Origin: Glaciecola sp965660625
GTDB lineage: Bacteria > Pseudomonadota > Gammaproteobacteria > Enterobacterales > Alteromonadaceae
DNA: 64,000 nucleotides
Direction of reading: 5' to 3'
Assembly (NCBI GenBank): GCA_965660625.1
Contig: CBFIAR010000008.1
Span: 86,184 to 150,183, forward strand
Shown here: one piece after another, positions 52,217 through 61,161 of the stretch
Layout: each line of letters begins with the position of its first letter
Numbering within the stretch: the stretch's first letter is position 1
Notes under the pieces: model-generated
Database searches by the model: none
The model's input: the letters and a program-made list of their open reading frames with translations, nothing else
Told to the model about the DNA's origin: nothing
Translations under genes and position numbers: made by a program

Positions 52217-52828
52217 ATGAGCAATAAATCAACGGCTGAAACACCAAACAGCCCGCCGCAAGGCGGCAATAAATTCACTGGCTGGCTCGGCAATACCTTA
52301 CTCCGTGTCACAGGCTGGAAATTGGAAGGTGAATTACCTCAGCACCCTAAGCTCGTTTTAGCCGTTGCGCCGCACACTTCAAATTGGGATTTCTTTTTAG
52401 GTGTTGCCGTGCTGTTCGCTTTGCGCATCAAAATTCGCTTTTTAGGGAAGCATAGTATCTTCGTTCCTGTCGTCAAACAGTTGCTCGAATTAATTGGTGG
52501 AATACCCGTTGATCGAAAGTCGGCGCGTGGCGTTGTGGGCGAAGTTGTGCAGCAATTTAATTCTCAAGCTAAGATGATTTTAGCCGTTGCTCCGGAAGGT
52601 ACTCGCTCACCTAAATTTCCATGGAAAACCGGTTTTTTAGCAATTGCGCATCAAGCGAATGCGCATGTGGTCTTAGTTGGCTTTGATTTTGCTCGCAAGC
52701 GTGTTGTATTCGGCCCAGTATTCTTGAGTGAAGGTAATTTTGATGAAGAGATGCAAACAGTCTACCGTTTTTATTCTACAATCAGCGCTAAGTATCCCGA
52801 GAATGTTGTTTATCCAAAAGATATGTGA
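52217..52828 (+). CDS. 1-acyl-glycerol-3-phosphate acyltransferase family protein
   Basis: The 203-residue protein has the PlsC acyltransferase motifs: HTSNWDFF (HX4D catalytic pair) and PEGTRSP (substrate phosphate binding), with RFLGKHSIF and PVDRKSARG between them. It transfers acyl groups onto a lysophospholipid or related acceptor at the inner face of the membrane. Short, PlsC-like forms of this kind are often stand-alone lipid-remodelling enzymes rather than PlsC itself. I use the ATG at 52217 rather than the TTG at 52205. Confidence 0.85.
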   Translation: MSNKSTAETPNSPPQGGNKFTGWLGNTLLRVTGWKLEGELPQHPKLVLAVAPHTSNWDFFLGVAVLFALRIKIRFLGKHSIFVPVVKQLLELIGGIPVDRKSARGVVGEVVQQFNSQAKMILAVAPEGTRSPKFPWKTGFLAIAHQANAHVVLVGFDFARKRVVFGPVFLSEGNFDEEMQTVYRFYSTISAKYPENVVYPKDM

Positions 52829-52875
52829 TGTTTTGGCAAAAAGCATTTTTACTCATGAATGTCGGCTCAGTTTTA

Positions 52876-53766
52876 CTAATCTAAGGTCAGTTCAACACGA
52901 CTAGAAAAGCGTCTTGCTTCCTGTGTTACGGGGTCAATAAAATCCAGTTTTTGTGCTAATAATTGCAATGGGTTGCGGAAATCATCTGGCTCACTTGGCT
53001 GTAATTCAGGATAGTAATTATCGTTTAACAAAGGCCAGCCAAGACTTTGCATATGCAAACGCAATTGATGGGTTTTACCTGTTATGGGGTTCAACTCAAA
53101 TAAAGATTTTTCTACTGTAGTCCGCAGGCAGCGAATACGAGAATGACTGTTAGCCTTGCCCTCTGTAATCTGCATCAAAAATCGAGGCTCTGATTTTTCC
53201 AAACGATTCTTGATTTCCCACTCATGGTTAAGCATTGGTGTTTTGTTTAGGGTACAGGCCACAGCCTGATAGGTTTTGTTCACTAGGTGCGTTTCGAATA
53301 AACGATGGTACTGCTGGCGTGAATCAGGATTTACCGAAAATAATACTAAACCCGCCGTGCCTTTATCAATGCGGTGGACTGCCTGCAAATTGTGATTGTC
53401 GGTTTTATGCCGCAAGCGATTTTGCAGGCACTCTTCAATATACTGACCGCCCGGTGTTACGGGCAGAAAGTGTGGCTTGTAGGCCACTAATATCAACTCA
53501 TCCTGAAAAATAATTTTTTCTTGAAAAGGGATCACCGGCTCACTTTCAACTTCACGATAATAATAAACCCGTTGTTGAGCTGTAAAAGCGGTTTGTGCAT
53601 TAATCAATGAACCGTCATGCCAATGCACATTGCCTTCAGCCATGCGCTGTTGCCAAACATCAATTGTTATAGCGGGGAACTTCAGAACAAGAAATTCCAG
53701 CACAGTCCTTACACCAGGATTATACTGAGGTAAGCTGAGCTTAGACGGGGTCTTCGCGATCACCAT
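52876..53766 (-). CDS. RluA-family pseudouridine synthase
   Basis: The 296-residue protein converts uridine to pseudouridine in rRNA or tRNA. The catalytic Asp lies in VHRIDKGTAGLVLFS (the family usually has HRLD), and GKTHQLRLHMQSLGWPLLND is the second signature. The first ~90 residues form an N-terminal part without a clear S4 domain, ending in LVAYKPHFLPVTPGG. Its exact rRNA target cannot be told. It ends close to the acyltransferase gene, convergent. Confidence 0.88.
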   Translation of the reverse strand: MVIAKTPSKLSLPQYNPGVRTVLEFLVLKFPAITIDVWQQRMAEGNVHWHDGSLINAQTAFTAQQRVYYYREVESEPVIPFQEKIIFQDELILVAYKPHFLPVTPGGQYIEECLQNRLRHKTDNHNLQAVHRIDKGTAGLVLFSVNPDSRQQYHRLFETHLVNKTYQAVACTLNKTPMLNHEWEIKNRLEKSEPRFLMQITEGKANSHSRIRCLRTTVEKSLFELNPITGKTHQLRLHMQSLGWPLLNDNYYPELQPSEPDDFRNPLQLLAQKLDFIDPVTQEARRFSSRVELTLD

Positions 53767-54255
53767 AGTGCACTCGACATTAATTTTTATAGCCTAAATA
53801 GCGTCAAAGTATATAACGTTTTGGCTGAGAAGACTGAGATAAATATTGTTATGAAGCCGGAATACGGCGATTACCGCCATCGGCTTTATAACAGTGATGC
53901 CACTTGTTGCAGATGGTAGCTGCTAGCCGCAGTGTTTGTGCCTTGCCAGTTTGGTTCGTTGAAGAGTATCCGCTCTTGAAGCATGGGCTATGCACATGTA
54001 ACCTGATGCGCATTGGGTGGCATTGGTCTTGGCAACAACCTAGTACGAATGCAGTTATTATATAGAGATGTGTGTCTTTTAGATTATGAACTTGCTAAAG
54101 AGTAGTGTTATCTTGCCTTTGACTAAATAGAATTTCTCTACTAACTAATCCTTCTGCATTCGTATTCACCCTCACTTATCGTTGTTGAGTGGATGAGATT
54201 ATGCAAACATCTAAATTGATTAAGTTATTATGCTACACCGTTAAAAAGGTGAATT
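53767..54255. other. Intergenic region before the GH13 gene
   Basis: No gene is clearly supported in these 489 bases. A 50-codon frame with an ATG (53913-54065) encodes a cysteine- and tryptophan-rich peptide (ALPVWFVEEYPLLKHGLC) without a ribosome site; it may be a decayed piece but matches nothing I know. Confidence 0.45.
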
Positions 54256-55644
54256 ATGTTCAGAATTTTCTTCTTACTTATTGTAACTGTGGTCATTGTA
54301 AGTTGTTCGAGTCACACCAGTAAAGAACAGCAAGCACACGCATTGCAGCTTGTCGCGGAGCAATACCACAAGCCCTCACCAGAATGGCTCAAAAGTGCTA
54401 CCATTTATCAAATCAATACTCGCCAATTTACCCCACAAGGCACTTTACAAGCTGCACAAGAACAATTGCCTCGATTGAAAGGTTTGGGGATAGACGTTGT
54501 ATGGTTAATGCCCATTCATCCTATCGGAGAGGTGAAAAGAAAGGGCAGTTTGGGTAGCCCTTATGCGGTAAAAGATTACTTCGATGTCAATCCTGAAATA
54601 GGTACAAAAGAAGATCTCAAAGGGTTTATTGAGCAAGCTCATAGTATGGGAATTTATGTCATTCTGGATTGGGTAGCCAATCACACCGCGTGGGACAATG
54701 TAATAAAAGAGGCGAATCCAGATTGGTATATTCGAGATTTTAAAGGCAACAATATCCCGACACTTTGGTTTGATTGGACTGATATTATCGATCTGGATTT
54801 CAGCAACCTTGAGCTGCAAGATTATATGGTTAAAGCCATGAAATATTGGGTCGAGGAATTCGGTGTTGATGGCTATCGATGCGATGCCGCTGGATTGGTG
54901 CCAAATGCCTTTTGGGGACGGGTAAGTTATGAATTGAATCAAATAAAACCCGTATTCATGTTAGCCGAATGGGAAGGACCACAATTTTATGAGCATGGTT
55001 TTGATGCCACATACGCTTGGAGCTGGTGGCAGACCATGCACAATATTGCACTGGGTAAAGCCAAGGCAAATGCCTTTAACGCTTACTACGCGTGGAATGA
55101 CGGCTACTACCCAGATCGCGCGATGCGACTGATGTATACCTCAAATCATGATGCCAATGCCTGGGAAGCGACTCAGTTTGAGGCCTTTGGTGAAGCATTA
55201 AACGCCGCGATCGCCTTGTCGGTAATCAGTGAGGGTATCCCCATGATTTACAATGGTCAGGAAGCGGGGAACAACAAACGTCTTGAGTTTTTTGAGCGTG
55301 ACCCGATTCACTGGCAAACACACCCCATAGGCGATTTGTATCGTTCATTGTTTGCCCTGAAAAAATCCAATTCTGCGTTGTGGAATGGCAAGTGGGGAGC
55401 ACGAATGATGCCGATTCACAATGACAACAGTGAAAACATTTTGTCCTTCGTTAGAGTCAATGAACAAGACAAAGTTGTGGCAATTTTTAACCTGTCAGCC
55501 CAAATTCAGCAGGTGAAGTTGCTAGACCATGCACTTTACACTGGCACATATAAAACCTTTTCGACGGGTAATGTGAAATCCCTGAACACCGACACAGAAC
55601 TCAATTTAGAACCTTGGGAATACCTGATATTAGTTCAACCGTGA
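54256..55644 (+). CDS. Alpha-amylase family glycosidase, lipoprotein
   Basis: This 462-residue GH13 enzyme cleaves or rearranges alpha-glucans. A lipoprotein signal (LLIVTVVIVSC, lipid cysteine 17) places it on a membrane facing the periplasm. The (beta/alpha)8 barrel motifs are complete: DWVANHT (region I), GYRCDAAG with nucleophile Asp210 (II), AEWE with acid Glu238 (III) and TSNHDANAWE with the transition-state Asp (IV). A small C-terminal beta domain follows. It stands alone, so substrate is unclear, with no maltodextrin transport genes near. Confidence 0.9.
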   Translation: MFRIFFLLIVTVVIVSCSSHTSKEQQAHALQLVAEQYHKPSPEWLKSATIYQINTRQFTPQGTLQAAQEQLPRLKGLGIDVVWLMPIHPIGEVKRKGSLGSPYAVKDYFDVNPEIGTKEDLKGFIEQAHSMGIYVILDWVANHTAWDNVIKEANPDWYIRDFKGNNIPTLWFDWTDIIDLDFSNLELQDYMVKAMKYWVEEFGVDGYRCDAAGLVPNAFWGRVSYELNQIKPVFMLAEWEGPQFYEHGFDATYAWSWWQTMHNIALGKAKANAFNAYYAWNDGYYPDRAMRLMYTSNHDANAWEATQFEAFGEALNAAIALSVISEGIPMIYNGQEAGNNKRLEFFERDPIHWQTHPIGDLYRSLFALKKSNSALWNGKWGARMMPIHNDNSENILSFVRVNEQDKVVAIFNLSAQIQQVKLLDHALYTGTYKTFSTGNVKSLNTDTELNLEPWEYLILVQP

Positions 55645-56098
55645 ACATCCTGTACTGAGCTGTTCGTAGCACCTATTACACTGGTAAAAGCTCATCCGGC
55701 GCAAGTAAACATATTGGGACTCATTCGAGTCTCAATTCATATTGATGTAGTAAAAACAGTGCGAGCATCATCTGCACACTGGCTCGCTGTTGAGCAAAAA
55801 TAAACATTAAAACAAGGACTAGATTTTCATCTTTTGTGTCGATCGACTTTACTGACTTTCGAGACGATGGCGTGCAGCAAAGTGATATCTAAATAAGTTC
55901 AGCGCTGACTAATTCACTGGCCTAATAGGGTGAAATCGGTTCAGTTGCGAGCGAATTCAAATAACCTCTATTGATTTTATGTCAGGTTCGCTTGACATGT
56001 TAGCCGTATAGGTGTAATGTAAACCTTACATTGTGTCATTTTTACCTGACATTTGGTCGGCAAGTGGAGTCAAATAAAAAGTGAAACCGGGAGTTAAT
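55645..56098. other. Intergenic region before the membrane/HTH pair
   Basis: No gene is supported in these 454 bases. The right end holds the promoter and operator at 55992-56032. A hairpin near 55717-55735 (GGGACTC then GAGTCTC) has no T-run. Confidence 0.5.
55992..56032 (+). promoter_or_regulatory. Promoter with overlapping operator for the HTH pair
   Basis: A perfect -35 TTGACA (55992-55997) stands 17 bases from a TAATGT -10 (56015-56020). The palindrome AATGTAA-ACC-TTACATT (56016-56032) overlaps the -10, as expected for a repressor such as the HTH protein encoded downstream. The -10 is only partly consensus. Confidence 0.5.
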
Positions 56099-56506
56099 AT
56101 GAGTAATGGCTTAGAGAGAAATGAAAAGAAATTTGTCGTTAAATTTCTTTTGCATATAGCAATGTTTTTGGGTGTTTTGGGACTTTCTGTGATGCTAAAT
56201 GAAACTAATGATTTATCAATATACAGCAGAGGACTTCTCGCTATGTCACCCGTGATCCCCATTGTGTTTTTATTATGTTTAGTGGTAGTCCAATATCGGT
56301 CATTTGATGAATATATACAGAGGGTCATGGGTGAGAGTTTGCTATGGGCAGTTGGAGTAGTTGGCTGCGTTGCCATGGCTTATGGCCTGCTGGCTGAAAT
56401 GGTCGATGTGCCGACTCTTAGCACGGCCTTTATGTTACCAGCCATAGCTGTAGTCTTTGGCATTGCACAATACATTAAATTGCAAGGTAATAACTATGAA
56501 GAATAG
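56099..56506 (+). CDS. Four-helix membrane protein paired with HTH regulator
   Basis: The 135-residue protein has four hydrophobic helices (for example FLLHIAMFLGVLGLSVML and FMLPAIAVVFGIAQYI) and a short cytoplasmic N-terminus. GGGAG precedes the ATG at 56099. Membrane proteins of this size encoded directly before a small Cro/CI-type regulator form a common pair; the membrane partner may sense an envelope signal. The start of the regulator gene overlaps its last 11 bases. I know no precise function. Confidence 0.7.
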   Translation: MSNGLERNEKKFVVKFLLHIAMFLGVLGLSVMLNETNDLSIYSRGLLAMSPVIPIVFLLCLVVVQYRSFDEYIQRVMGESLLWAVGVVGCVAMAYGLLAEMVDVPTLSTAFMLPAIAVVFGIAQYIKLQGNNYEE

Positions 56507-56693
56507 GTTAAGGGTGCTTCGAGCAGAACAAGAGTGGTCTCAAGCTAGTCTTGCTGAGAAGTTAGATGTATCGCGGCAGGCAGTGAACGCTATCGAAACT
56601 GGAAAGCATGACCCTTCATTAACCCTTGCCTTTTCCATTGCTGAGATTTTTGGAAAAAGTATTGAAGAAATATTTTTTCCTAATGAGCAGTAA
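56496..56693 (+). CDS. Small Cro/CI-type HTH regulator
   Basis: The 65-residue protein is a minimal XRE-family DNA-binding domain: MKNRLRVLRAEQEWSQASLA, then VSRQAVNAIETGKHDPSL and an end IEEIFFPNEQ. AAGG precedes the ATG. It is encoded in an overlap (11 bases) with the membrane protein. It probably represses its own promoter, which carries an AATGTAA/TTACATT palindrome. Confidence 0.88.
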   Translation: MKNRLRVLRAEQEWSQASLAEKLDVSRQAVNAIETGKHDPSLTLAFSIAEIFGKSIEEIFFPNEQ

Positions 56694-56958
56694 TACCAAG
56701 GTTTACTAATGTATAAACTTTGTCGTCTTCTTTTAAGACTCATACAAGTCTTCAAGCACACATTGGCAACTTTCAGTAGCTTCTGCCTGTTCAACATTTT
56801 TGCCAATACTTAGTTTAGTGCGCTCAGATACATGGAAAATGTGCCTATCTACTGAGATCGTCAATCTGTCAGAAGGCAATGAAAGTAGACAGGTGTAAGT
56901 CAATTATTGAGTGATTTAAGTAATCACTATTATCAGTCATCAGACCGCAATTAAACCG

Positions 56959-57948
56959 CTATAAATGAAAAGAACGTAGATCCCAATCTTGGAGAACACC
57001 GTCTGTCGTCAGGGTACGCAGATTGCGTTCATTCATCAGTACCATATCTTGAACTGACGAACCTAAGCTTTGAGTTTCTACCAACCATGAGCCTCGCATC
57101 TGCATATCATCTAAGCTCCATATCTGCATGTCAGTTTTTGGCGAAGAAGTGACTAACCAACGCTGATTAGGATCCAACAGCGCCTTACGGAACCACTTGA
57201 AGCGTTTCCAGTGTGTAATCTGTCCGCTTACGGAGTCTTGCTCGCTATTCCACAAGATATGATCTTTTAACGCATCTGATACAAACACTATATTATTGCT
57301 GCCAACAGCCAGACTCACGATGCGAAAAGGTAAGCGCTTTGTGACGGCCGGACGGTAATTAATCAAGTCCCACTTAACCACCAAACCATCATTGCCACCG
57401 CTGTAAAGCGTGTGTTTGTCTTTTGATAATTCCAGCTTAACCACTTCACTACTGTGATGCCGATTAACTCGGTAGGTATTATTTTGTGTATCCGCAAAGA
57501 TTACATTGCCACTGCTGGTGCCAATGAAAAAACGATGGGGTGATATCCAAAATCTTATTTGAGTGATTTTTGCATCACCCAAGTGCTCTGAAAGATCGAT
57601 CATACCCAGGGCTTCTTTGGATTCGGTATGCCATAGCTGAATCACAGTATCGCTCGCGGAAAGAAGGTATTCGGCCGTATCAGATATATCTAACAAAATA
57701 GTGTTTGGCACTAATTGTTCATTGTGCCAAACCGAGACTTTTTGCCGAACCTGATTATTCCATAGCTCAAGACTGTTATCAGACAAAAGCAATGACGTAA
57801 ACTCACCACTGTCTGATAGTTTCCCATCAACAATCACTTGTTCACTTATTTGCCATCGGTTAGACGCTAAAATGTGGGGCTCTTCTGTCTGGCAAGCCCC
57901 TAAAAATGGCAATAACAATATAAAAATAATGGTTTTGTTTAATTTCAC
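56959..57948 (-). CDS. WD40-repeat lipoprotein
   Basis: The 329-residue protein has a lipoprotein signal (IIFILLLPFLGAC, lipid cysteine 19) and about six to seven WD40-like blades, for example LSKDKHTLYSGGNDGLVVKWDL and LTTDGVLQDWDL at the end. It would form a beta-propeller on a membrane, probably binding protein partners in the periplasm. No catalytic residues are evident, and no conserved partner gene is adjacent. Confidence 0.8.
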   Translation of the reverse strand: MKLNKTIIFILLLPFLGACQTEEPHILASNRWQISEQVIVDGKLSDSGEFTSLLLSDNSLELWNNQVRQKVSVWHNEQLVPNTILLDISDTAEYLLSASDTVIQLWHTESKEALGMIDLSEHLGDAKITQIRFWISPHRFFIGTSSGNVIFADTQNNTYRVNRHHSSEVVKLELSKDKHTLYSGGNDGLVVKWDLINYRPAVTKRLPFRIVSLAVGSNNIVFVSDALKDHILWNSEQDSVSGQITHWKRFKWFRKALLDPNQRWLVTSSPKTDMQIWSLDDMQMRGSWLVETQSLGSSVQDMVLMNERNLRTLTTDGVLQDWDLRSFHL

Positions 57949-58084
57949 TAGGTTAGTTCTGATGGTGGTGAGATGACAGAATAAAATGCATTTAGCGTAA
58001 AGGCTATTTGTAATTGTAGATGGAGAGGCATAAAGCGGCCTTTATGATGCCACGCTTACGTTCCTGAAGACAATTGCACTGTGC

Positions 58085-58525
58085 TTAATTTTTTCTGCAT
58101 CTAAAGAAGGCGTTTGACTCTAAGGTCATCACAGTCAAATTGTCTTGATTCACGATCTCGTAGCTCATACAAACTAAGCCAACACCCGGCTTGCTTTTCG
58201 ATAGTCTGCATTCGGTCACGAGAGCGTTAACACTTAAAATATAACCCGGATATACCGGTTTTAGCCATTTAAGATTATTAATACCAGGAGAACCGAGTGA
58301 GCCATGCTCTTCTGGTAGATTATCAATCAGCATCCGCATAAACATAGCGCCAGTGTGCCAACCACTTGCGCACAAGCCCCCAAACAGAGAGTCTTTCGCC
58401 GCTTCATCATCTAAATGAAAGAATTGAGGGTCATACTTGCTAGCGAACTCTTTCACTTCATTTTTGGTTACCTCATAGGCACCAAACTGAGATTTTTGAC
58501 CAACTTGATAATCTTCAAAATACAT
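58085..58525 (-). CDS. MaoC-family dehydratase (hot-dog fold)
   Basis: The 146-residue protein has the MaoC-type hydratase pattern: the motif FASKYDPQFFHLDDEAAKDSLFGGLCASGWHT, of which the Asp and His (DPQFFHLDD) are the catalytic pair. It adds or removes water from enoyl-CoA-type thioesters. It lies upstream of, and in the same direction as, nothing closely linked; a quinone-oxidoreductase gene starts beyond a terminator to its right. Confidence 0.88.
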   Translation of the reverse strand: MYFEDYQVGQKSQFGAYEVTKNEVKEFASKYDPQFFHLDDEAAKDSLFGGLCASGWHTGAMFMRMLIDNLPEEHGSLGSPGINNLKWLKPVYPGYILSVNALVTECRLSKSKPGVGLVCMSYEIVNQDNLTVMTLESNAFFRCRKN

Positions 58526-58572
58526 GTAATTTCCATTATATTAGCGTTGTAGCGCATGATTAATAAATAAAA

Positions 58573-58602
58573 AAGGGCTTCCCCCCATGAAGTGAAGCCC
58601 TT
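58573..58602 (-). terminator. Rho-independent terminator
   Basis: AAGGGCTTC (58573-58581) pairs with GAAGCCCTT (58594-58602). On the minus strand the stem runs into a T-run (A-run 58569-58574), about 25 bases after the stop of the quinone-oxidoreductase gene. It isolates that gene from the MaoC gene downstream. Confidence 0.8.
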
Positions 58603-58625
58603 AAACCTATACTCTCTCATAACGC

Positions 58626-59744
58626 TTATTTAGATGGGTTAATCAGGAATTTTTCACCCGTTTTCTTTGCATAGTAACGCGCAATATTGGCCGGCTGCAT
58701 TGCTTCTTCCAAGCTAATTTCATCACTGAAATCTAAGGCAAAGGTTGTATTAATTTCGTCAGCCACACGTTTGTGCATTGCTAATACTTGCTTGATGTCA
58801 AGCTTGCCTAAGAAGCGCATTAATAACCAACCACCAATGCCCCAAGTCATGCCGTATGCACGATTTAATACAGTGGGCGAAAAGTCTAAGCTACCGTAAA
58901 TGTAGACTTGCTTGTTTTCAGCAGAGCCATAAGTATTAAACCCCGTTGCATCTTTGCTACCAACCGCTTCCATTGCCGTTAAAATATCGCTCACTAAAGT
59001 GCCACCGCCAATAGCATCGAATGCTAAGGTAGCGCCAGTGGCTTCTATCGCTTTATAAAGATCTGTCTTAAAATTCTCAGCGCTTGAATCAAGCACATAC
59101 TTTGCGCCTAAGCCTTTCAATAAATCAACCTGCTCTTGCTTACGCACGATATTCACCAGATCAATGCCGGCCTGAATACAGATTTTGTTAAGCATAATGC
59201 CTAAGCTTGAGGCTGCAGCAGTATGCACTAGCGCTGTGTGCCCTTCTTGACGCATGGTCTCTACCATACTAAGCGCAGTTAACGGATTCACAAAAGAAGA
59301 AGCTGCTTGTTTTGCTGTTGTGCCCTCGTTATGCACCATACATGCTTGCACTGGCACACAGCAATGTTGCGCATAGGCAGCGCCAGAAAGTACGGCAACG
59401 GTTTTGCCCATGAGTGCTTGGGCTTGTGGGCTGTCGCCAGCTGCAATAACGGTACCAGCACCTTCATTACCAACCGGTAATGTTTGGTCTACACGAGACT
59501 TCACTCTTGACAAAGTGCCGTCGTGAAGCGCTGCTTTGAGTGTTTTACCATCTTCAGAAAAGCTCGCAGTGCGCAAGTCGGCAGGACCAAACATTGGCCA
59601 CATATCTGATGGGTTAATCGGTGCAGCTTCCATTTTAACAACAACTTCATGAGGCTTCGGCGTAGGTAAATCAATTTCTGCCAACGAGAACGCTAGTTCT
59701 CCATTAGATGAGATGGTGCTGAATAACTGTTTAGATTTTGACAT
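58626..59744 (-). CDS. Zinc-binding-dehydrogenase-family (quinone) oxidoreductase
   Basis: The 372-residue MDR-superfamily protein reduces quinones or enones with NADPH. It has the N-terminal GroES-like domain (MEAAPINPSDMWPMFG, PVGNEGAGTVIAAG) and a Rossmann domain (ALVHTAAASSLGIMLNKIC, GATLAFDAIGGGTL). The zinc ligands of alcohol dehydrogenases are not evident, so it is of the zinc-free type. I use the ATG at 59744, preceded by AAAGGA, instead of one 26 codons upstream. Confidence 0.88.
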   Translation of the reverse strand: MSKSKQLFSTISSNGELAFSLAEIDLPTPKPHEVVVKMEAAPINPSDMWPMFGPADLRTASFSEDGKTLKAALHDGTLSRVKSRVDQTLPVGNEGAGTVIAAGDSPQAQALMGKTVAVLSGAAYAQHCCVPVQACMVHNEGTTAKQAASSFVNPLTALSMVETMRQEGHTALVHTAAASSLGIMLNKICIQAGIDLVNIVRKQEQVDLLKGLGAKYVLDSSAENFKTDLYKAIEATGATLAFDAIGGGTLVSDILTAMEAVGSKDATGFNTYGSAENKQVYIYGSLDFSPTVLNRAYGMTWGIGGWLLMRFLGKLDIKQVLAMHKRVADEINTTFALDFSDEISLEEAMQPANIARYYAKKTGEKFLINPSK

Positions 59745-59866
59745 TCGAATTTTCCTTTTGAAAGTTGTATGGCCCGTGGTGAAAAAAATAACATGATGAA
59801 ATGACGCTGGCGAGTCACACAAAATGTTATATGACTATCACCAAAATCAATTCCAATACAAAGTTG

Positions 59867-60997
59867 TTATAGCTCTACATAATTCGTAAAACACTTATAC
59901 AACTGCGTCCCGCTAAGCACCGAGGCAGAGGGAAAATGCAGCATGGGTATCAAGTCGCACGGCGCTAAAACCTCATGAACCGCTCGCTCGTCCTCTAAAT
60001 GATCAATATTTAGCACCCGAGCCATGACATCGCCTTCCTTTACTTTTTGACCTGGCTTGACACAATACTCGACCATGCCCCCAAAATCGGTAAATAAGGT
60101 TTTATAATTAGCTAGGGAGACACCCAAACGCGTCATTTTTGCAGGTTGAAATTGTGTACTATCTAAAACACCTTTGCTCCCCAGATAACCGAGGATACCT
60201 TGTGCGTCTTTTTTGCCCTCCGCAAAGTCAATGATTTCCTGACTGCCCATTTCTAAAGTAAAAGCTTCAACACCAAAATCGAAGTCTCTTGCAAATATTT
60301 CCTGTAATCGATCTTGCAACGACCACCAAGTACAGAAGCAGGCTTCATCTAGCGCACCCGCAAACACATTAGGAATAAAAATGCAGTGCGGTATCGAGAA
60401 TTGCTTTGCGGCATGTTTGGCATATTCAGGAATATACACGTGACGTGTTGACACCGGACCGTTGTGCAAGTCGAGCACAATATCTGCGCTCACCGCTAAT
60501 TTCTGGAGGGTGAGATTTAGCTGCTGCGCCAACCCTAGCCCCCATGGCTGCTCAAGCTTAGCATTAATTGAGGTGAGCAATAATTTTTTAAACTCCGCTT
60601 TAATCATATCCGATGATGCACCCTCTTTAACTGCACCCGCAAACTCTATGACCTGCTGTTCATCATAAAAATAGCCGCGATTCCAATTCGTGCCATTCAC
60701 AGGATCAAAACGCCCCATGGTGTATTCGCCAGCTTTTATGTTGGTCCCTACCGGGTTACAGTTCGGCACTAACACAATTTCACCGTGAATTTTTGTGTGC
60801 TTTAGCGCTTGCAACAAATGATAAATGACTACGTTGCCCTGCACCTCAGCACCATGAATAGAGCTTTGAATGTAAACACTCGGCCCGGGTAAATTATCTG
60901 AAATCTTATAAATTGGAACATTTAAACTTCGCCCAGAGGCATTTTGCGCGACAGCAATGTGGTGCTTGGTAAGGCGCGGTGATTCTACTTCGGACAT
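59867..60997 (-). CDS. Succinylglutamate desuccinylase/aspartoacylase family protein
   Basis: The 376-residue zinc carboxypeptidase-like (M14 family) protein has the metal-binding SSIHGAEVQG motif (His48 and Glu51) and a third ligand histidine in DIVLDLHNGPVS. It resembles deacylases that cleave N-acyl amino acids, and the C-terminal lipoyl-like beta domain (VEYCVKPGQKVKEGDVMARV) is common in this subgroup. Substrate is unknown. It stands alone. Confidence 0.85.
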   Translation of the reverse strand: MSEVESPRLTKHHIAVAQNASGRSLNVPIYKISDNLPGPSVYIQSSIHGAEVQGNVVIYHLLQALKHTKIHGEIVLVPNCNPVGTNIKAGEYTMGRFDPVNGTNWNRGYFYDEQQVIEFAGAVKEGASSDMIKAEFKKLLLTSINAKLEQPWGLGLAQQLNLTLQKLAVSADIVLDLHNGPVSTRHVYIPEYAKHAAKQFSIPHCIFIPNVFAGALDEACFCTWWSLQDRLQEIFARDFDFGVEAFTLEMGSQEIIDFAEGKKDAQGILGYLGSKGVLDSTQFQPAKMTRLGVSLANYKTLFTDFGGMVEYCVKPGQKVKEGDVMARVLNIDHLEDERAVHEVLAPCDLIPMLHFPSASVLSGTQLYKCFTNYVEL

Positions 60998-61072
60998 GTC
61001 GATAGCTCTCTGTTTAAATAACGACTGACTATTTTATACTAGGTCTTATTTTATGATTTTCTTAGTGCTGCG

Positions 61073-61129
61073 TTCATGAGTTAACATTCATGAGTTAAGT
61101 AGGCTCAGTGACAGCCGAGAAAGCCTACT
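61073..61129. repeat. 12-base tandem repeat and hairpin
   Basis: TTCATGAGTTAA occurs at 61073-61084 and again at 61087-61098. It runs into AGTAGGCT (61098-61105), which pairs with AGCCTACT (61122-61129). The hairpin, lacking a T-run, may be a terminator for the minus-strand beta-propeller gene whose stop is at 61162. Confidence 0.4.
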
Positions 61130-61161
61130 CATTATGTCATTTGCTCGCTTTTCACTGTTGC

